A DNA stretch of 35,158 nucleotides from Burkholderiales bacterium (GCA_017302495.1 JAFLDG010000007.1:1-35158), one strand, 5' to 3'; positions 10,166-19,412 are shown, numbered from the stretch's first letter. The notes: generated from the sequence alone by a model not told the origin. Translations and numbers: made by a program.

Positions 10166-13039
10166 ATGACAACCACGAACTTCAATCCACAGTCGATCCG
10201 CCGCACACAGACTCTGTGGGCCGCGTGCGCGGGTCTCGCAACCGCTGCGGCGCTGGCCCTGGCGGCACCGCCTGCGCCGGCGCAGACGCCCGAGCCGCTG
10301 AAGGTGATCGAGGCCACCGCCGAAGAAGCCTATCTCTACGGCTTCCCGATGCTCGTCGGCTATGCGGTGCTGGACAAGTTCTTCATCGACCGCAACTCCG
10401 GCCAGTTCAAGGCGCCGATCGGCGAGCTGCACAACGAGGCGCGCGTGTTCACGCCCAAGGACACCGGCATCAGCACGCCGAACAGCGACACGCCGTACTC
10501 GATGGCGCTGGTCGACCTGCGCGCCGAGCCTACCGTGCTGTGCGTGCCGGAGATCGAGAAGGCGCGCTACTACGACGTGCAGCTGATCGACCTGTACACC
10601 AACAACTACGGCTACATCGGCAGCCGCACCACCGGCAACGGCAAGGGCTGCTACCTGATCGCCGGGCCCGACTGGCAGGGCGCGGCGCCGGCGGGCATCG
10701 CCAAGGTCTACCGCAGCGAGACGCAGTTCAGCCTGCTCGTCATCCGCACCCAGCTGTTCGACCCGGCGGATATGGACAACGTGAAGAAGGTGCAGGCCGG
10801 CTACAAGCTGCAGCCGCTGTCGGCCTTCGCCGGCACGCCGGCGCCGAAGCCGGCGCCGAAGGTCGACTGGCTGCCGCTCAAGCCCGAGGCCTTGAGCACC
10901 GAGTTCGCCGAGTACCTGACGTTCCTGCTGCAGTTCGCGCCGGCCACCGGCACGGCGGCGGTGGAAGCGCCGATGCGGCAGCGCTTCGCGATGCTCGGCA
11001 TCGGCAAGCACCCGGCGGCCAAGCCGCATCCGCCGTCGCCGGAAGTGAAGGCCGCGGTCGGCGCCGGCATGCGCGCCGCTCTGGCGAAGATCAACGCCAC
11101 CGCCGAGAGCGTCGGCACCGACGTCAACGGCTGGCAGATCGGCTCGGCCGCCGGCAGCCGCGAGTTCTACAACGGCAACTGGGCGCTGCGCGCGGCCGCG
11201 GCCAAGCTCGGCATCTACGGCAACAGCATGGCCGAGGCCGTCTACCCCTTCACCAAGCACGACGCCAACGGCATCGTCGCCGACGGCAGCAAGCACGCCT
11301 ACCAGATCACCTTCCCGGCGGGCCAGCTGCCGCCGGTGAACGCGTTCTGGTCGATCACGATGTACGACGCGAACACGCAGCTGCTGATCGACAACCCGAT
11401 CAACCGCTACCTGATCAACTCGCCGATGCTGCCGGGGCTGAAGAAGAACGCCGACGGCTCGATCACGCTGTACCTGCAGAAGGACTCGCCCGGCAAGGAC
11501 AAGGAAAGCAACTGGCTGCCGGCGCCCGACGGGCCGATGTTCGTGGTGATGCGCATGTACTGGCCGAAGACAGAAGAGCCGTCGGTCTACCCGCTGGGCA
11601 AGGGCCAGTGGAAGCCGCCGGCGCTGGTGCCGGTGCGCAACCTCAACGCGCCGGGCGTGCGGCGCTTCGGCGACAAGTCGGTGGAGAACATCGTGCGCAC
11701 CGACACGCGCTACGGCCACGACCCGCTGTTCCAGGGCCCGCGCGGCTGGGGCTATTGGAACCAACTGGAGTACCCGCGGCCGATCCAGAACCCGAACCTG
11801 TGGCCCGACATGCAGTCGACCTACTTCATCGGGCGGCTGGCCATCCCCGCGGGCGCGACGCTGACGCTGAACTACACGTTCCCGCGCGTGCGCTTCTTCC
11901 AGTTCGCGCTGTACAAGCAGGAGGGCACCACCTTCGTCTCGATCGGCGAGGACCTGGAAGGCCCGCAGATCGAGCCCGACCCGGGCTCGACCAACCCGTT
12001 CCGCGTCGGCGCCAACCGGCTCGGCGACAAGCGCGACTTCAAGCTGCACATCGTCGCCAAGGATCAGCCGGCGGACAAGGCGCAGCGCGCGACCAACACG
12101 CTGTACGTCGGCAACGGCGGCGGCGAGCTGATGTTCGTCAACCGCGCCTACCTGTCCGACCAGGGCAGCGACGGCGCCGGCTGGGGCCCGTCCGATGCGC
12201 CGAAGCCCGGGCCCGGGCTGCCGACCTACAGCGGCACGCTCGCCGACGGCACCAAGCTGTCGTCCGAAGAGGTCGCCAAGCGCTTCGTGCGCAAGATGGA
12301 CGAGACCAAGCAGCCGGTCAGCGCCGAGCAGTGGGAGCAGCTGGTGCACGCCAAGGGCAACGACCCGGCGCTGGATCCGGCCACCGCGCCGGCGCGCAAG
12401 GTGCCGCGCTGGGAGAAGTACTGGAACATCAAGTACTCGCTGCTCGGCGCCTTCAAGACCCCCGAGGAGCAGGCGAAGATCCCGTTCGCCGGCCCGATCG
12501 ACGGCGGCGGCAGCCCGTCGACGATGTACATGGTGCTGCACCTGTCGCGCAAGTTCGGCCCGGTGTACGTGATGCGCGCGAAGATGCCGAGCTTCCCGAA
12601 CACCTATGCCGGTGACGGCGGGCGCGGCCTGGCGGTCATGCCGGCGGCGCAGACGCAGTACTGGTCGCTGGTCAGCGCCGAGGCGATGCCCTCGGGCCAG
12701 ATCGTCGACGCACTCACCGACATGCAGGTGCCGCTGGACAAGGACGGCACCTTCACCATCGTCTACAGCCGCGCGGAGGACCGGCCGAAGAACGCCACGC
12801 CCGAGAACGGCATCGCCTGGATCGAATGGAGCCCGCGCGGCGAAGGCGTGCAAAGCCCGAAGAACCGCCCCGACTTCGGCATGCTGATGATGCGCTACAT
12901 CGCCAACGCGCCCGACTGGAAGGAAAGCCCGGTCAACATCACCAGGCCGGGCATGGAAGAGCAGGTGATGGGGCCTTACTACCCGCGCGGCTACTACACG
13001 ACCAAGGCCGAGTTCGAGGCGCAGGGGCCGAGGAAGTGA
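10166..13039 (+). CDS. Exported DUF1254/DUF1214 protein with large extra C-terminal half
   Basis: A 957-residue protein with a signal peptide (cleavage likely after APA, residue 39). The N-terminal half is a DUF1254 domain (about 50-170, with EEAYLYGFPMLVGY and STPNSDTPYSMALVDL) and a DUF1214 domain (about 375-475, with NAFWSITMYD and INRYLINSPM). DUF1254/DUF1214 proteins are usually about 350-500 residues, so roughly 460 residues are extra. This C-terminal half (from about 494) has its own DUF1214-like strand pattern, RVRFFQFALYK and EPDPGSTNPFRVGA, and looks like a second related module fused on. The biochemical function of these families is unknown. The gene opens the long run of exported proteins, and only 3 bp separate it from the next gene. 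Confidence 0.85.
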   Translation: MTTTNFNPQSIRRTQTLWAACAGLATAAALALAAPPAPAQTPEPLKVIEATAEEAYLYGFPMLVGYAVLDKFFIDRNSGQFKAPIGELHNEARVFTPKDTGISTPNSDTPYSMALVDLRAEPTVLCVPEIEKARYYDVQLIDLYTNNYGYIGSRTTGNGKGCYLIAGPDWQGAAPAGIAKVYRSETQFSLLVIRTQLFDPADMDNVKKVQAGYKLQPLSAFAGTPAPKPAPKVDWLPLKPEALSTEFAEYLTFLLQFAPATGTAAVEAPMRQRFAMLGIGKHPAAKPHPPSPEVKAAVGAGMRAALAKINATAESVGTDVNGWQIGSAAGSREFYNGNWALRAAAAKLGIYGNSMAEAVYPFTKHDANGIVADGSKHAYQITFPAGQLPPVNAFWSITMYDANTQLLIDNPINRYLINSPMLPGLKKNADGSITLYLQKDSPGKDKESNWLPAPDGPMFVVMRMYWPKTEEPSVYPLGKGQWKPPALVPVRNLNAPGVRRFGDKSVENIVRTDTRYGHDPLFQGPRGWGYWNQLEYPRPIQNPNLWPDMQSTYFIGRLAIPAGATLTLNYTFPRVRFFQFALYKQEGTTFVSIGEDLEGPQIEPDPGSTNPFRVGANRLGDKRDFKLHIVAKDQPADKAQRATNTLYVGNGGGELMFVNRAYLSDQGSDGAGWGPSDAPKPGPGLPTYSGTLADGTKLSSEEVAKRFVRKMDETKQPVSAEQWEQLVHAKGNDPALDPATAPARKVPRWEKYWNIKYSLLGAFKTPEEQAKIPFAGPIDGGGSPSTMYMVLHLSRKFGPVYVMRAKMPSFPNTYAGDGGRGLAVMPAAQTQYWSLVSAEAMPSGQIVDALTDMQVPLDKDGTFTIVYSRAEDRPKNATPENGIAWIEWSPRGEGVQSPKNRPDFGMLMMRYIANAPDWKESPVNITRPGMEEQVMGPYYPRGYYTTKAEFEAQGPRK

Positions 13040-13042
13040 CCG

Positions 13043-13606
13043 ATGGCCCGGCGGACCCTGTCAATGACGAGCGCCATGGCTGAAGCGCACAGCGGCTGGA
13101 AGGCGTGGCTGGCGCGCGAGCTGAAGTCGCTGGCGATCGTCGCGCTGTACTTCGGCGTCTGGATCGCGGCGGCGCTGCTGCTGAAGGTGATGATCCTCGC
13201 CGAATACCGCATCGGCTTCGCCGACTGGTCGGTGATCGTGGTGGGCGCGCTGATCCTGTCGAAGGTCGTGCTGATCCTGGAGCATGTCTCGCTCGGCGAG
13301 TGGCTGCGCGCGCAGCCCGCCTGGGTCGACGTCGTCGTGCGCACCGTGCTGTACTCGGCCGGCGTCGTGCTCGTGCTCTTGCTCGAAAGAGGCATCGAAG
13401 GGCGCAGCGAGCATGGCGGCTTCGGCGCCGCGCTGCAGGCGGGGCTGGAAGGGGTCAACGGATTTCACGTCGTCACCAACGCGATCTGCCTCAGCGGCGC
13501 GCTGTTTTTCTACAACGTGCTGAGCGTGATCCGCCGGCACCTCGGCGACCGCGGGCTGCTGAAGCTGTTCCAGCAGCCGCTGCCGCCCGCACCAGAGGGA
13601 CATTGA
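13043..13606 (+). CDS. Four-helix inner-membrane protein, unknown
   Basis: A 187-residue protein with four predicted transmembrane segments (about 26-48, 55-78, 92-114 and 145-165) and a basic loop after the last (SVIRRHLGDRG). I do not recognise a family. ATG 13043 has GAGG about 9 bp upstream, inside the end of the preceding gene, which favours it over the ATGs at 13064 and 13076. It is 3 bp from the DUF1254 gene and 1 bp from the next start, so it is probably made together with both. It may anchor or assemble the neighbouring periplasmic proteins. Confidence 0.75.
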   Translation: MARRTLSMTSAMAEAHSGWKAWLARELKSLAIVALYFGVWIAAALLLKVMILAEYRIGFADWSVIVVGALILSKVVLILEHVSLGEWLRAQPAWVDVVVRTVLYSAGVVLVLLLERGIEGRSEHGGFGAALQAGLEGVNGFHVVTNAICLSGALFFYNVLSVIRRHLGDRGLLKLFQQPLPPAPEGH

Positions 13607-13607
13607 A

Positions 13608-15233
13608 TTGAAGACGCTACTCAAGTGGGTGGGGCTGGCGCTGCTCGTGCTGCTCGCGGTCGCGGTCTACCGCCTCGGCGGCCCGCTGATCGGCGCCAAG
13701 GTCGAACAGCAGGTCGCCAAGGTCGGGCTGTCGCCCAACCAGGTCGCGGCAAACGGCCCGCTGCCCGGCGAGGTGAGCCTGTACGCGAAGGAACTCGCCT
13801 GCCAGCAGAAGATATCGACGCCGGGCTACTTCTCGTCGCTGAACGGCGCCGAGATCGCCGACAGCGAGCGCAGCGGCATCTTCCCCTGCGCCACTTTCCT
13901 CGGCTCGCGCGACGGGCCGAACCAGGTCTTCGCCTGGCGCAGCGCCAGCGACTACCCCGGCATCGCCTACATCAACAGCCGCCACCCCGGCGAGCTGTAC
14001 ATCATGGGCGGCCAGGTGCCCGACGCGCGCGACCCGATCATGGCCGGGCCCTACCTGGCCAAGGCCGACGCCGCCACCGGCCGCGAGATCTGGCGCACCT
14101 ACTTCGACAACGCGAATGCGTCGGGCTGGTTCATCGGCAACACCAACCTGAACATCCTCGACAACGGCAAGCTCGCGCTGTCGTGGTCGAACAACGCGCT
14201 GCTGGTCGACGGCGACACCGGACTGATCCTGAAGACGACGCCGCTGCCCAGCGGCGAGGCGCCGGCCCCGGACTCGAACTTCAAGCACCTGACGATCGCC
14301 CCCGACCGCACGCTGATCTACAAGAACCAGACACGGCCGGTCGGCTGCATGGGCCAGGGGACGCTGGGCATCATCAAGTGCATCCAGGAAGGCATGCAGA
14401 TGCCCAAGTCGGTGCTGGTGGCGGTGCACCCCGACACGCTCGAGGTGCTGGACATGCTGCAGCTGCCCGAGCCGGCGCCGTCGCCGCACATCGTCACGAT
14501 GTACCGCGACCGCATCGCGATCTACATCGGCCTGAACCAGAGCGTGCGCCGCTACTTCTGGGACCCGCAGGCGAAGAAGCTGTCGGCCGACGACTCGTGG
14601 GTCGTGCATCCGATCGCCAAGGGCCAGACCACCGCCACCGCGCCGAGCGTGATCGGCGAGTGGATCGTCACCCAGCTCAACGGCGCCGGCAGCAAGGAGG
14701 TGTCGTCGAGCATCGTCGCGATCCACCGCGACGACGCCAAGCGCCACCAGGTGGTGTTCCCGTTCGGCCCGCTGCCGCCGGGCGGCTTCAGCTTCGCGCC
14801 GCCGAAGGCCGGCGCCGACCCGGAAAACGGCATGGTCTATTCGGCCGACATGGGGCTGGGCAAGGTAGCCGGCATCAAGCTCGACCAGGCCACCGGCGAG
14901 ATGAAGACCGCCTTCGTCGTCGACAACATCACCAGCACCTTCCAGCCGGTGATCGGGCCGAAGGACCAGCGCGTGCTGCTGCTAACGAACGCGAAGCTCA
15001 ACGTCGAGAAGGAGCCGCTGATGGCGGCGATCTTCACCGACAACTACAAGGAGCAGCTGACCTGGCGCGACGCGGCCACCGGCAAGATCCTGGCCGAGAG
15101 CGACTTCTTCGAGCCGCTGACGATCAACTCGCTCACACCCCCCGGCTTCGGCGGGCGCATCTACTTCCCCACCGCCTGGGGGCGCGGCTTCTACGTGCTG
15201 CAGGCGATGCCGAAGCCGGCGGCGGCGCGCTGA
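13608..15233 (+). CDS. Membrane-anchored PQQ-like propeller protein, tandem copy 1
   Basis: A 541-residue protein with a single N-terminal membrane anchor (about 5-22) and a large periplasmic part. Repeated motifs such as ADAATGREIW and WRDAATGKI are those of PQQ-enzyme-type beta-propeller repeats, but PQQ ligands cannot be assigned, so a structural rather than a catalytic role is possible. Four cysteines (65, 94, 247, 258) are conserved in all three tandem copies and suggest two disulfides. The start is TTG at 13608: there is no nearby ATG, the N-terminus then aligns residue for residue with the ATG starts of copies 2 and 3, and GAGGGA lies just upstream. The TTG sits one base after the preceding stop, so translation is probably coupled. 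Confidence 0.85.
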   Translation: MKTLLKWVGLALLVLLAVAVYRLGGPLIGAKVEQQVAKVGLSPNQVAANGPLPGEVSLYAKELACQQKISTPGYFSSLNGAEIADSERSGIFPCATFLGSRDGPNQVFAWRSASDYPGIAYINSRHPGELYIMGGQVPDARDPIMAGPYLAKADAATGREIWRTYFDNANASGWFIGNTNLNILDNGKLALSWSNNALLVDGDTGLILKTTPLPSGEAPAPDSNFKHLTIAPDRTLIYKNQTRPVGCMGQGTLGIIKCIQEGMQMPKSVLVAVHPDTLEVLDMLQLPEPAPSPHIVTMYRDRIAIYIGLNQSVRRYFWDPQAKKLSADDSWVVHPIAKGQTTATAPSVIGEWIVTQLNGAGSKEVSSSIVAIHRDDAKRHQVVFPFGPLPPGGFSFAPPKAGADPENGMVYSADMGLGKVAGIKLDQATGEMKTAFVVDNITSTFQPVIGPKDQRVLLLTNAKLNVEKEPLMAAIFTDNYKEQLTWRDAATGKILAESDFFEPLTINSLTPPGFGGRIYFPTAWGRGFYVLQAMPKPAAAR

Positions 15234-15267
15234 GACCACGCCAGCGATTGCCCCGGAGACACGAAGA

Positions 15268-16896
15268 ATGAAAGCGGTGCTCAAGTGGCTGGGCCTGGCG
15301 CTGCTGGTGCTGCTGGCGGTGGCCGTGTACCGCCTCGGCGGCCCGCTGATCGGCGCCAAGGTCGAGCAGCAGGTGGCCAAGGTCGGCCTGACGCCCAACC
15401 AGGTCGCGGCCAACGGCCCGCTGCCGGGCGACGTGACGCTGTATGCGAAGGAGCTGGCCTGCCAGCAGAAGATCCCGACGCCCGGCTACTTCTCGTCGCT
15501 GAACGGCGCGGAGATCGCCGATGCGCAGCGCTCGGGCATCTTCCCGTGCGCGAGCTTCCTCGGCGCGTTCGACAAGCCGAACGCGGTCTTCGCCTGGCGC
15601 AGCGCCGACGACTACCCCGGCATCTCGTACATCAACAACCGCATGCCGGGCGAGCTGTACATCGTCGGCGGCGAGTACCCGACGCTGGCCGACCCGAACA
15701 TGGCCGGGCCCTACGTCGCCAAGGCCGACGCCGCCACCGGCAAGGAGATCTGGCGCACCTACCTCGACAACCTGAACGCGTCGGGGCGCTGGATCGGCAA
15801 CGCCAACCTGAACATCCTGCCCAACGGCAACATCCCGTTCGCGTGGTCGAACCAGATCGTGCTGCTCGACGGCAACACCGGGCGGATCCTGAAGCACAAC
15901 ACGTTGCCGACCGGGCAGGCCCCCGCCGCCGACGTCAACTTCAAGCACCTGACGATCGCGCCCGACGGCACGCTGCTGGTGAAGGACCAGACGCGGCCGA
16001 TCGGCTGCACCAGGCAGGGCACGGCCGCGATCGTGCTGTGCGACGACCCCGGCATGAAGCAGCCGAACTCGATCCTGGTCGCGGTCGACCCGGACACGCT
16101 GCAGGTGCTCGACAGCCTGGAACTGCCCGAGCCGGCGTCGGTGCCGCACGCGATCACGATGTTCGAGGGCCGGATCGCGGTCTACATCGGCATGAACCAG
16201 AGCGCCCGGCGCGCGTTCTGGGACCCGGCGGCGAAGATGCTGTCGATGGACGAGTCGTGGGTCGTCAAGCCGATGCAGCCCGGGCAGACCAGCGCCGACG
16301 CGCCGAGCCTGATGGGCGACTGGATCGCGTTCCAGCTCAACGGCATCGGCAGCGAGACGGTCGCGTCGAGCGTGGTCATCGCCAGCCAGAAGGATCCGAC
16401 GAAGCAGCACGTCATCTTCCCGTTCGGCAAGGAACTGAAGAAGGGCGAGTGGAGCTTCGCGCCGCCGAAGGCCGGCGCCGACCCCGAGAACCACATGCTC
16501 TATTCGGCCGATGCCGGCCTGGGCAAGGTGGCCGGCATCAAGGTCGACCCGGCGACCGGCGAGCCCAAGCTCGCGTTCGTGCTCGACAACATGACGACGA
16601 CCTTCCAGCCGCTGATCGGCCCGCCCGACCGGCGCGTGCTGCTGCTGACCAACATGAAGAAGAACGCGCCCGACGAGCCGAACAAGATCGCGACCTTCAC
16701 CGAGAACTACAAGGAGCAGCTGACCTGGCGCGACGCTGCCACCGGCAAGCTGATCGCCGAGAGCGACTTCTTCGAGCCGCTGTCGATCAACGGGCTGACG
16801 CCGCCGGGCTTCGGCGGCCGCATCTACTTCCCGACCGCGGTCGGCAAGGGCTTCTACGCGCTGCAGGTGATGCCCAAGCCTGCGGCCGGGCGCTGA
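15268..16896 (+). CDS. Membrane-anchored PQQ-like propeller protein, tandem copy 2
   Basis: A 542-residue paralogue of the preceding gene. The ATG is preceded by CGGAGA and follows copy 1 by 34 bp. The anchor helix, GGPLIGAKVEQQVAKVGL stalk, ADAATGKEIW propeller motif and four cysteines are all kept. It is intermediate between the copies: its C-terminal end (LTPPGFGGRIYFPTA) resembles copy 1, while the region around residues 98-200 is nearly identical to copy 3. The three proteins may form a hetero-oligomer or recognise different ligands. No catalytic motif is evident. Confidence 0.86.
   Translation: MKAVLKWLGLALLVLLAVAVYRLGGPLIGAKVEQQVAKVGLTPNQVAANGPLPGDVTLYAKELACQQKIPTPGYFSSLNGAEIADAQRSGIFPCASFLGAFDKPNAVFAWRSADDYPGISYINNRMPGELYIVGGEYPTLADPNMAGPYVAKADAATGKEIWRTYLDNLNASGRWIGNANLNILPNGNIPFAWSNQIVLLDGNTGRILKHNTLPTGQAPAADVNFKHLTIAPDGTLLVKDQTRPIGCTRQGTAAIVLCDDPGMKQPNSILVAVDPDTLQVLDSLELPEPASVPHAITMFEGRIAVYIGMNQSARRAFWDPAAKMLSMDESWVVKPMQPGQTSADAPSLMGDWIAFQLNGIGSETVASSVVIASQKDPTKQHVIFPFGKELKKGEWSFAPPKAGADPENHMLYSADAGLGKVAGIKVDPATGEPKLAFVLDNMTTTFQPLIGPPDRRVLLLTNMKKNAPDEPNKIATFTENYKEQLTWRDAATGKLIAESDFFEPLSINGLTPPGFGGRIYFPTAVGKGFYALQVMPKPAAGR
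15691..15822 (+). repeat. 132-bp tract identical to 17354-17485
   Basis: This 132-bp segment of copy 2 is base-for-base identical to 17354-17485 of copy 3, and the flanks (about 15560-15870) differ by only a few bases, third positions included. The same interval in copy 1 and other intervals of copies 2 and 3 are much more diverged. This points to recent gene conversion or unequal recombination. Confidence 0.85.
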
Positions 16897-16930
16897 GGCC
16901 GGTGCGCCACCGCTGACGAGGAACCGGGGC

Positions 16931-18562
16931 ATGAAGACGATCATGAGATGGCTGGGACTGGCGGCACTGGTGCTGCTGGCAGTGGCGGCATACCGGCTCG
17001 GCGGTACGCTGATCGGCGCCAAGGTCGAGCAGCAGGTGGCCAAGGTCGGCCTGAGTGCGAACCAGGTAGCGGCCAACGGCCCGCTGCCCGGCGACGTGAG
17101 CCTGTACGCGAAGGATCTGGCCTGCCAGCAGAAGATCCCGACGCCCGGCTACTACCCGTCGCTGAACGGCGCCGAGATCTCCGACAGCGAGCGCAGCGGG
17201 CTGTACCCCTGCGCATCGTTCCTCGGCGCGTTCGACAAGGCGAACGCGGTCTTCGCCTGGCGCAGCGCCGACGACTACCCCGGCATCTCGTACATGAACA
17301 ACCGCCAGCCGGGCGAGCTGTACATCGTCGGCGGCGAGTACCCGACGCTGGAAGACCCGAACATGGCCGGGCCCTACGTCGCCAAGGCCGACGCCGCCAC
17401 CGGCAAGGAGATCTGGCGCACCTACCTCGACAACCTGAACGCGTCGGGGCGCTGGATCGGCAACGCCAACCTGAACATCCTGCCCGACGGCAACATCCCC
17501 TTCGCCTGGTCGAACCAGATCGTGCTGCTCGACGGCCACAGCGGCCGCATCCTGAAGCACAACACGCTGCCCAGCGGCGCCGCGCCCGCGGCCGACGTGA
17601 ACTACAAGCACCTGACGATCGCGCCCGACGGCACGCTGATCCTGAAGGACCAGACCCGGCCGCTGGGCTGCAAGCTGCAGGGCACGGTGGCGATCATCAA
17701 GTGCGCGGCCGAAGGCATGAAGCAGCCGCCGTCGCAGCTGGTCGCGGTGGACCCGAAGACGCTCGAGGTGCTGCACGACATCGAGCTGCCCGAGCCGGCC
17801 ACCTCGCCGCACAGCGTGACCACCGTCGACGGCCGCATCGCGATCTACGTCGCGATGGACACGATGGTGCAGCGCGCGTTCTGGGACCCGGCGGCGAAGA
17901 AGCTGTCGCTCGACGCCGACTGGGTGATCCGGCCGATGGAAAAGGGCCAGACCGCGGCCACCGCGGCGACGGTGTTCGGCGACTGGATCGCGGTGGTCAC
18001 CAACGGCATCGGCAGCGACACCATGCCGTCGAGCCTGGTGGTGGCGAGCCAGAAGGACGCGAAGAACGTCAAGGTGGTGTTCCCGTTCGGCCGCGAGCTG
18101 TCGAAGGGCCAGTGGAGCTTCGCGATGCCCAAGCCCGGCGGCGACCCGGACAACGGCATGCTCTACGTCGCCGACATGGGGCTCGGCAAGGTGGCCGGCG
18201 TGAAGTTCGACGCCGCCAGCGGCGAGTCGAAGGTGGCCTTCGTGATCGACGACGTCACCACCGGCTTCCAGCCGCTGTACGGGCCGAAGGAGCAGCGTGT
18301 GCTGGTGCTGACGCACATGAAACCGAACGTCGCGGCCGAGCCGGCGAAGGCGATGTTCTTCACGCAGAACTACAAGGAACAGGTCACCTGGCGCGACGCC
18401 GCCACCGGCCGGCTGCTGGCCGAGAGCGACTTCTTCGAGCCGATGCCCGGCAACGGCCTGATCGTGCCGACCTTCGGCGGCCGCTTCTACTACCCCACCG
18501 CGGCCGGCAAGGGCTTCTACGTGCTGCAGGTCATGCCCAAGCCCGCCGCGCCGGCGAAATGA
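16931..18562 (+). CDS. Membrane-anchored PQQ-like propeller protein, tandem copy 3
   Basis: A 543-residue third paralogue, with GAGGAA before the ATG and a 34-bp spacer to copy 2. It has the same architecture: N-terminal helix (about 5-22), stalk, ADAATGKEIW and WRDAATGRL propeller motifs, and the four conserved cysteines. It is the most diverged copy in the middle and C-terminal parts (for example ATSPHSVTTVDG and LIVPTFGGRFYYP), but shares a long identical DNA tract with copy 2. It is followed after 31 bp by an outer-membrane protein gene in the same run. Confidence 0.86.
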   Translation: MKTIMRWLGLAALVLLAVAAYRLGGTLIGAKVEQQVAKVGLSANQVAANGPLPGDVSLYAKDLACQQKIPTPGYYPSLNGAEISDSERSGLYPCASFLGAFDKANAVFAWRSADDYPGISYMNNRQPGELYIVGGEYPTLEDPNMAGPYVAKADAATGKEIWRTYLDNLNASGRWIGNANLNILPDGNIPFAWSNQIVLLDGHSGRILKHNTLPSGAAPAADVNYKHLTIAPDGTLILKDQTRPLGCKLQGTVAIIKCAAEGMKQPPSQLVAVDPKTLEVLHDIELPEPATSPHSVTTVDGRIAIYVAMDTMVQRAFWDPAAKKLSLDADWVIRPMEKGQTAATAATVFGDWIAVVTNGIGSDTMPSSLVVASQKDAKNVKVVFPFGRELSKGQWSFAMPKPGGDPDNGMLYVADMGLGKVAGVKFDAASGESKVAFVIDDVTTGFQPLYGPKEQRVLVLTHMKPNVAAEPAKAMFFTQNYKEQVTWRDAATGRLLAESDFFEPMPGNGLIVPTFGGRFYYPTAAGKGFYVLQVMPKPAAPAK

Positions 18563-18593
18563 CCTCCACCCCGATGACCCCCGGAGCCGACCC

Positions 18594-19412
18594 ATGACCG
18601 ACCCGACCCGCCGTCCTGCCCGCATCGCCGCGGCGGCCCTGCTCGGCGGCCTCGCCGCCGCGAGCGCGCGCGCCGAGATGAGCGCGGAGGAACTCGCCAA
18701 GCTCGCGCAGAACCCGGTCGGCAACCTGATCAGCCTGCCGCTGCAGAACAACACCAACTTCAACGTCGGCCCGCGCAGCGGCACGCAGAACATCTTCAAC
18801 ATCGAGCCGGTGGTGCCGATCAGCGTGAATGCGCAGTGGAACGTGATCACGCGCACGATCCTGCCGCTGATCTGGCAGCCGGGCTACGGCGCCGGCGAAG
18901 GCACGACCTTCGGCCTCGGCGACCTGCAGTTCTCGGCCTTCCTGTCGCCGGCGCAGCCGCACGGGCTGATCTGGGGCGTGGGCGCGGTCGTGCAGGCGCC
19001 GACCGACACCCAGGGCCTGGGCAACAAGAACTGGGGGCTCGGCCCGACCGCGGTGCTGGTGAAGATGGAGAAGGGCAACCCGTGGGTCTACGGGGCGCTG
19101 GTCAACAACATCTGGTCGCTGTCGAGCGACGAGCGCGGCGGCGCGTACAACAACTTCCTGCTCCAGCCCTTCGTCAACTACAACCTGCCCGGCGGCACCT
19201 ACGTCAACTCGGTGCCGATCATCACCGCCAACTGGAAGGCGGCCAGCGGCCAGCAGTGGACCGTGCCGCTGGGGCTGGGCGTCGGCCACGTCTTCCATTT
19301 CGGCAAGCTGCCGGTGAACATGCAGCTCGGCGGCTATTACAACGTCGTCCATCCCGACGACGGCGCGAACTGGCAGCTGCGCTTCCAGATGCAGTTCATG
19401 TTCCCGAAGTGA
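18594..19412 (+). CDS. Outer-membrane beta-barrel, transporter/neuromedin-U-like family
   Basis: A 272-residue protein with a signal peptide ending near ASARA (residue 27) and GGAG before ATG 18594. The mature part is an all-beta pattern of alternating residues typical of outer-membrane channels often annotated as transporter or neuromedin U: NPVGNLISLPLQNN, FNIEPVVPISVN, TFGLGDLQFSAFLSP, and a C-terminal NWQLRFQMQFMFPK. These proteins are related to the phenol-degradation MetA-type channels thought to pass hydrophobic compounds. Substrate unknown. A second protein of broadly similar kind is encoded at 27564. Confidence 0.78.
   Translation: MTDPTRRPARIAAAALLGGLAAASARAEMSAEELAKLAQNPVGNLISLPLQNNTNFNVGPRSGTQNIFNIEPVVPISVNAQWNVITRTILPLIWQPGYGAGEGTTFGLGDLQFSAFLSPAQPHGLIWGVGAVVQAPTDTQGLGNKNWGLGPTAVLVKMEKGNPWVYGALVNNIWSLSSDERGGAYNNFLLQPFVNYNLPGGTYVNSVPIITANWKAASGQQWTVPLGLGVGHVFHFGKLPVNMQLGGYYNVVHPDDGANWQLRFQMQFMFPK

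Larger units (their letters stand above)
13608..18562 (+). repeat. Tandem triplication of one gene
   Basis: Three full-length paralogous genes of 541, 542 and 543 codons lie head to tail with 34-bp spacers at 13608, 15268 and 16931. They align end to end, including the membrane anchor and four cysteines. Identity is uneven: some stretches are almost identical at DNA level between copies 2 and 3, while others are clearly diverged. Confidence 0.92.

Noticed and set aside
9833..12853. Very long open frame on the minus strand opposite the DUF1254 gene
   Set aside because: It is an antisense shadow caused by high third-position GC. The product is Arg/His/Val/Asp-rich without motifs, and the opposite strand has a recognisable protein family.
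13608..18562. PQQ-dependent alcohol dehydrogenases
   Set aside because: Propeller repeat motifs are present, but no PQQ-dehydrogenase active-site signature or vicinal cysteine pair is seen, so only PQQ-like is claimed.
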